This document shows, in pieces, positions 32,793 to 37,475 of a DNA stretch of 37,475 bases. A program made the position numbers and the translations under genes. A model generated the notes under the pieces. It saw nothing but the letters and a program-made list of their open reading frames with translations, did no database searches and was not told the DNA's origin. The first letter of the stretch is position 1. Every line of letters begins with the position of its first letter. The DNA is from Didymodactylos carnosus (taxonomy: Eukaryota > Rotifera > Eurotatoria > Philodinida > Philodinidae): positions 1 to 37,475 of the forward strand of contig CAJNOQ010001010.1 of assembly GCA_905250885.1 (NCBI GenBank), given 5' to 3'.

Positions 32793-33083
32793 GAAAAATA
32801 AAGTTCATTTTGAGTCGCGGAAAAGTGCTTTATCGTATTCAGCACACACGATAACTCAAAAAAGATTTTCTATTTTGGCAAGAATACTGCAAAAAATTTT
32901 AATAAAAATTTTGAAACTAAATATTATTTTTCCATAGAAGTTTTCTTCGCTGTTCTGTTCGAAAAAATTTTTCTAAACTTTTGGTAATACATCGTGTCGA
33001 AAACAAAAAATCTTCTGAGATATCGAGTGTACTGAATACGAAAAAGCACTTTTTCGCGACTCTAAATGAACTTTATTTTTTTC
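32793..33083. mobile_element. fold-back element, copy 2
   Basis: Same family as 31422-31706: the left end AAAATAAAGTTCATTTTGAG with CGCGGAAAAGTGC, and an inverted right end finishing GAACTTTATTTTT. Interior words CTATTTTGGC, TTATTTTTCCATRGAA and CTAAACTTTTGG are shared with copy 1 in the same orientation. The two copies have diverged visibly, so the family is not recent. Confidence 0.8.
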
Positions 33084-35005
33084 TTAACGTTGATATGAAA
33101 ATGCTCTCCCGTTTCAGCTAGACTGACATGTATAAAGTTTGAGTTCTATACGTAATTCCTTTCTCAAGTCCGTTACTGTTATTCGTATACGTTATTCAGT
33201 TATTATTAAAACTAGGAAAAAACAACTTTTTGTCTGAACATGTAAAAATATTCTATAAATTGGTCGCTTTATTATTTATATTTATAAAATATAAAATATA
33301 TAACAAGAATGGGTAATAGTAAATGAGAGAAAAATAATCTTTTAGTGTGTATTTTTTATCCATATAGAAAGATAGATCATCTATTGTGTCTCGCATTTAT
33401 AATATACATATAGTTTTGAAGGAACTTGATAAAGTCGTATCTGTCAGTGGTAATTAAAAATGATCCAAGCACAAAGCACAATTGTTTTTAGAATAAGCAT
33501 GCCCGATCAACTTCTCTCTCTCTAAGATAAAAACTGAAGTAATAAATAATAAGAATATGTTTATGCGTAATATATAATACATGTAATATAAATGTAGCCT
33601 TTTATTCTCCTATCGTGTTCTTGTTAAGCTATAGCATCAAGATATTTCAATGTAAACAAACATATGTTCTTAAATCGCGCTATTAACTCCGATCTTAATA
33701 ATAGAATGATAATTTGTGCTTTTAAACTTAACCTTTATCGATCAATAAGTATGCCCACTTTTCAATTTGCTTTTATACGATCTTTCATTTGACAGAATAT
33801 TCCCAAAACTAATTACCATTACTGATTGATTGAATAACTTATCATAAATTCCGTTGTGAAGAGTATTGGATTATCGTACGTATAAAACATATTTTGAATG
33901 TCTTCTATACTTTTGTCAAATTTCTATTTCGATGAAAATAATCTGATACATTTTCTACTCAGCGGATAAGAAATACAATTTTAATCGAGATTCTAGATCT
34001 GCTACCGACCTCAATATAGGCTAACATAAACGCTATAATTATCAGCTTTATTGGCGTATCATCGAAATTTCTTTTTGCGGTTTAATATTGTTTTACACTT
34101 GTTGTTGAAAACAAAACAGGTCTTTTGGACGTTGATAGAGCACGGTTTGAATGAATAATATCAGCATCAATTTATTATTATCATATTCTGAGGATATACT
34201 TCTAAATATAGGAGATATTTTTTTTTTATTCACTTGAATGAGACAATACATTGTCTATGTCTGTACTGGAATATTTTTTTTTCTCTAAACAAAGACGAGA
34301 ATTATTAACTACTTTTTTCTTTTTACTTATTGTTATTTGACATAACAATTAGTAGCCTTATAGTAAAGATAAGTTATATCACTATGAAATAAAGACTATT
34401 ACAGATATCATTAATTTTTATTTGTGCTCTTTTCTTACAAAACAATCCTAGTTGTTATTTTGTTGTTATTTTTTCTATATGATACAAATGTTCCAATTTA
34501 ATTATTAATATCTACTTTTATATTCTTCATCGTGTTATTATTACTACTATTATTATTATTATTATTCTATTAACCAATAAAATATTAAATGATATAATTA
34601 TTATCATATTTTTCTTTCATAAAACTTACCTCAAATCATTTATCCATTTTTTTCATTGAAAAATAATTTCTTATCATATAGATCGAATATGAGTTTTCTT
34701 CTTTAGTTGAATGATTTAATTTTAAATTTTATAATTTATTCTAGTATATTATTTCATTTTGCAATTTTTTTTTTTGAAAAATTATCTTTTATTATACATT
34801 TTTTTCTTCTACTATTCGCTGTTATTACATTTTACAAAGCATATAATCAATCATCAAATATTTTATGTAGCAGTATTCGTTCTAAATTGTTATATTTAAA
34901 CGTTTAAAATTTTTTTTTAAAATTATACATATTTTATTTACTTGCTTTATTCAAATATTATCATACATTATTCGCTCATTGACTTTTTAAAAAAATTAAA
35001 CTTCA
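33084..35005. other. AT-rich intergenic DNA, upstream of TMEM26-like gene
   Basis: About 1.9 kb of low-complexity AT-rich sequence with an (ATT)n microsatellite near 34540-34566 and long T runs. No gene or organised repeat is seen. It should include the promoter of the gene at 35006. Confidence 0.5.
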
Positions 35006-35515
35006 ATGACGACGAAAGAAAAATTGAACAGTTGTGGTCGTTGGATTTGTCATTCAATAGATATTTTGAAAGCAATATCAATGCGTTTAATATTTGCATT
35101 ACACGCAACGATTACTATTATTAGAATTGTTATTATTAAAGGAGATTATTGGTATTTGTTGAATTTATGTGGTGTCAATTTTCTTCTTATTGAACTCATT
35201 GTTACAATTGTCAAAAGAAAAGGTTCGAAATATTTTGTTTTATATCAATACATTATGAATTAATAACATATTTTCTTACCTAGGAAAAGAACCAAAATGG
35301 TAATTATATTTTTTCATAAAAATTTTTCATAAATTAAACTCCCCATTGATGATTTATAATCTTGGTAAATAAGATAAGGTTTATTTTTATCTTTATCATA
35401 GGTTTTCTCCATGTTTTTTTTTGTATATTTGTACAATGATACCACCAATTTGGTTTCTAGAGATAAATCGTATTAATGCTAAACTCGGAAAACAACCAAT
35501 GAACCGAACTCTCGG
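35006..35515 (+). CDS. TMEM26: TMEM26-family membrane protein, 5' exons only
   Basis: TMEM26 proteins are multi-pass membrane proteins of unknown biochemical role, known as a surface marker of beige adipocytes in mammals. Exons 35006-35222, 35284-35299 and 35402-35515 give the first ~115 residues. Matches to the family start: a hydrophobic segment with SMRLIFALHATI, a second with YWLLNLCGVNFLLIELIVTI, then KRKGKEPKWFSPCFFLYICT (family KRGRGYKWFSPAIFLYL) and PPIWFLEINR (family PSLWLLEL). Exon 2 is only 16 nt (encoding KEPK) yet is needed to keep frame and conserved spacing to WFSP. Exon 3 ends at a donor, CGG|GTAACT; without splicing, TAA follows at once. The later membrane spans (LHQTFLLMLIIGRW in vertebrates) are not found before the window ends. 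The gene is either truncated or continues past a repeat-filled intron. Confidence 0.8.
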
Positions 35516-35565
35516 GTAACTATATGAATTTAGTATAATTATTTAACGGATACTCATAGTGAATG

Positions 35566-36815
35566 TACTTGAGCCAAGTACTTGCGCAAGTAATGAGGAC
35601 AGTACTTGTTGATTTTTCCAAATAAATTTCTTTGTCAAGTACTTGACTGACATAATGCAAGTGAATTTACTTAAAAAAGTTTAATCAAGTGCTTGTTCCA
35701 TTTATTTTGTATTATATACATATTCTGAAACTATACTCTACTTTTATAGAGAAAATACATGCACGGCTAATAAGTTTGTTCAACGCAGTGGAAATATATA
35801 AGTTTATAAGTGTATAACGATTGATACTGTAGTGTTTATATACAAATACCCAAGTTCATTTTCTTATCGCATGTTGCGACGCGAGTCTCTTTAAAAATTC
35901 GCGGCAGGATCGCGTAAGACTCGCGAAATAAGACGCGATTTTTAGCGATCGCTATTTTTTCGTGCTCATACAAAAAACCAATGACTCTCAAGTATTTTGC
36001 TATAGTTACTATTTATTCGTGTTTTCCGTCTAATATCAGTAAATGAGCCACGCTACTTTTACCACGAACGCAGACGAATGGCGTACGCGCGACACGACTA
36101 CGCAAGACTATATTAGTCGTAAGCTATTAGATAGATTTTGAAAATTTTCGAAAAATCAGTAAGGGTTATATACCAGGCGCGTAAGCAAAACAAAACGGTG
36201 AATAGGATTTGCATGGAAGACACGCCGCGACGCTATATCATGTCTCGATTGTAAGAAAAGCATGCGATAGCACGGCGATGTGACACTTTTTTCTTATAGG
36301 GATTGCGTTCGGATCGCGAAGTCGCACCGCGATCACTAAAAAGTCGCTATTGTCACTTCACGATCGCGAATTACAAATTTTCGAAAAGTAAGACTTCATC
36401 GCGATCGCGCTTCGACAACAGCGACTTTCTAACGATCTCGGGACGACTCCGCGATCACTATAAAAAAAGGTGTCACGTCGCAATCCCGAATTACAATTTT
36501 TTCCAAAATAAGAGTTGGTCGCAATCGCGCCGCGAAAACAGCGACTTCTTAGCGATCGTGATACGAGTTGCGCGATTTTAACGCGATCGCGGAGCGAAGA
36601 CCGCGTTCGCGACGTGGATGAAGCAAGAAAGTGTACTTGGGTAGTCAGTGCAAAAGAAAAGGTTGTCTGACTTATACAAGTACCTGGCCGAAGCAAGTCA
36701 AGTAATGACACTTGGCAAGTTCTTGCTCAAGCACACGTGTTTAACTTGTCACGTACTTCCAAAGTACTCATCAAGTAATCAAGCACTTGTACCACGTACA
36801 TGCACTAGGGATACA
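35566..36815. repeat. array of AAGTACTTG words, interrupted by a second array
   Basis: Left part about 35566-35700 and right part about 36631-36815 are dense in CAAGTACTTG and one-base variants (AAGTAATG, CAAGTGCTTG, CAAGTAATC). Exact palindromes include CAAGTACTTG at 35573-35582 and the 12-bp TCAAGTACTTGA at 35635-35646. The middle is occupied by a different GC-rich array. Spacing is irregular. Confidence 0.8.
35875..36615. repeat. array of GCGATCGC/TCGCGA words with 122-bp tandem unit
   Basis: The interval is dense in CGCGATCGCG and half words (TCGCGA, GCGATC, GACGCG). Exact copies: GCGATCGC at 35945-35952 and CGCGATCGCG at 36400-36409 and 36582-36591. A 122-bp unit starting CCGCGATCACTA is present twice in tandem (36327-36448 and 36449-about 36570), sharing CGAATTACAA and ACAGCGACTT. 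The long open frames on both strands here follow from the repeat, and their translations repeat too; I do not call a gene. Confidence 0.8.
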
Positions 36816-37475
36816 GTTATTTTGAATTATAGGAAGAATATGTAAGGCGCGCGTAATTCAAAAATCAAGTACTATTTTATTTTTAGCTTCTTTATACATG
36901 ATTCGATACAGAATTTGAAGCTGATCACGAATATCGCCTTTCCAGTGCACGTTTGCGCGTCGAAAATTGAAAATATGGAAAGGGTCTTAAAAGCCGAAAA
37001 ATTTTCCCGTTTCGAAAAAAGTTAAACACTTTTTCGCCTTTTTATTTTGAAACTCTCAAACAGCTTTTTTCTAATTCAGCGTTGAAAACCGAATTAGAAA
37101 ATGTACCTTTTATGCTTCCCATATGTAATGTCATTGTGCGAAAAATTCATCTTCAAGGATATCTCCAAAGCGAAGACCTCATCGGAAAAAGCTATCTAGT
37201 TTTTTTTGGTAAAAGATAGAATGTTCATTCTTGCGCCATTCGAGCGGTCTTTATTCAAACTACAAAAGTATAGCTCGTTTTTTTTGAAATTCCTCTCTAT
37301 TGCTGAGAAATTTCACTTTTGCTAAATCAGAAGCGAAAAAATCGGAATTCTGCCCGTAATTCTCAATTTCCTCCACTAGAACTCGGTTTTTATGCAATAA
37401 AAGTATCATATTCAGAGTCAGCATCAAAAACTGAGCCGAATGATATATGATTTGAAAGTTTCCGGTGATTTTCAT
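36816..37475. other. right edge of window, no gene supported
   Basis: AT-rich DNA without recognisable coding sequence. A 71-codon minus-strand frame begins with ATG at 37475 on the very edge, but it has no domain or splice support. No TMEM26 exon was found here. Confidence 0.4.

Noticed and set aside
36303..36711. Long open frames on both strands in the CGCGATCGCG array
   Set aside because: The translations repeat with the 122-bp DNA unit and stay open because the repeat lacks stop codons in those frames; no domain or splice structure.
37260..37475. Minus-strand frame starting at the window edge
   Set aside because: No domain, no splice sites and no agreement with the expected TMEM26 exons; edge effect likely.

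Overview
The window reads as nuclear DNA from a compact, AT-rich invertebrate genome. Conserved metazoan genes are split by many short GT-AG introns, mostly 50-90 bp. I infer a bdelloid-rotifer-like animal from three things: small introns, an intronless gene of a family usually bacterial, fungal or plant (LOG) among intron-rich animal genes, and many small decayed DNA transposons. No sequence seen here proves the taxon; another small-genome invertebrate is possible.

Layout. (1) 1-11.2 kb is gene-poor accessory DNA. It holds one small two-exon gene for a secreted protein (387-755), a hAT-type MITE with a perfect 8-bp target duplication, a second inverted-repeat MITE, an array of degenerate TCACGCGTGA palindromes, a tRNA-like SINE head, a piggyBac remnant keeping only the transposase C-terminus, a TTAA-flanked fold-back MITE abutting it, and a ~700-bp inverted-repeat element. 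(2) 11.8-30.4 kb is a gene-rich block of seven genes, all on the minus strand: TRAM1, MOB4 (phocein), INPP1, a LOG-family phosphoribohydrolase, SYS1, RPL11 and VPS35. For the six multi-exon genes I traced exons by splice sites and reading frame; every joined CDS is a multiple of three and follows the family from start to stop. (3) 30.4-35 kb is repeat-rich: two related fold-back elements around a GC-rich GCCTGG-word island, then plain AT-rich DNA. (4) At 35.0 kb, plus strand, the first three exons of a TMEM26-family gene end at a splice donor and run into nested arrays of AAGTACTTG and CGCGATCGCG words.

Gene roles. TRAM1 (ER translocon), SYS1 (Golgi ARFRP1 receptor), VPS35 (retromer) and MOB4 (STRIPAK) are membrane-traffic or signalling housekeeping genes; INPP1 recycles inositol phosphates; RPL11 is ribosomal. 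The shared strand is notable, but intergenic gaps of about 0.4-3.1 kb argue for separate promoters rather than an operon.

The most unusual signal is a class of arrays each built from one short self-complementary word (TCACGCGTGA; GTACTTC/GAAGTAC; AAGTACTTG; CGCGATCGCG; GCCCAGG/CCTGGGC), all outside the block of conserved genes.
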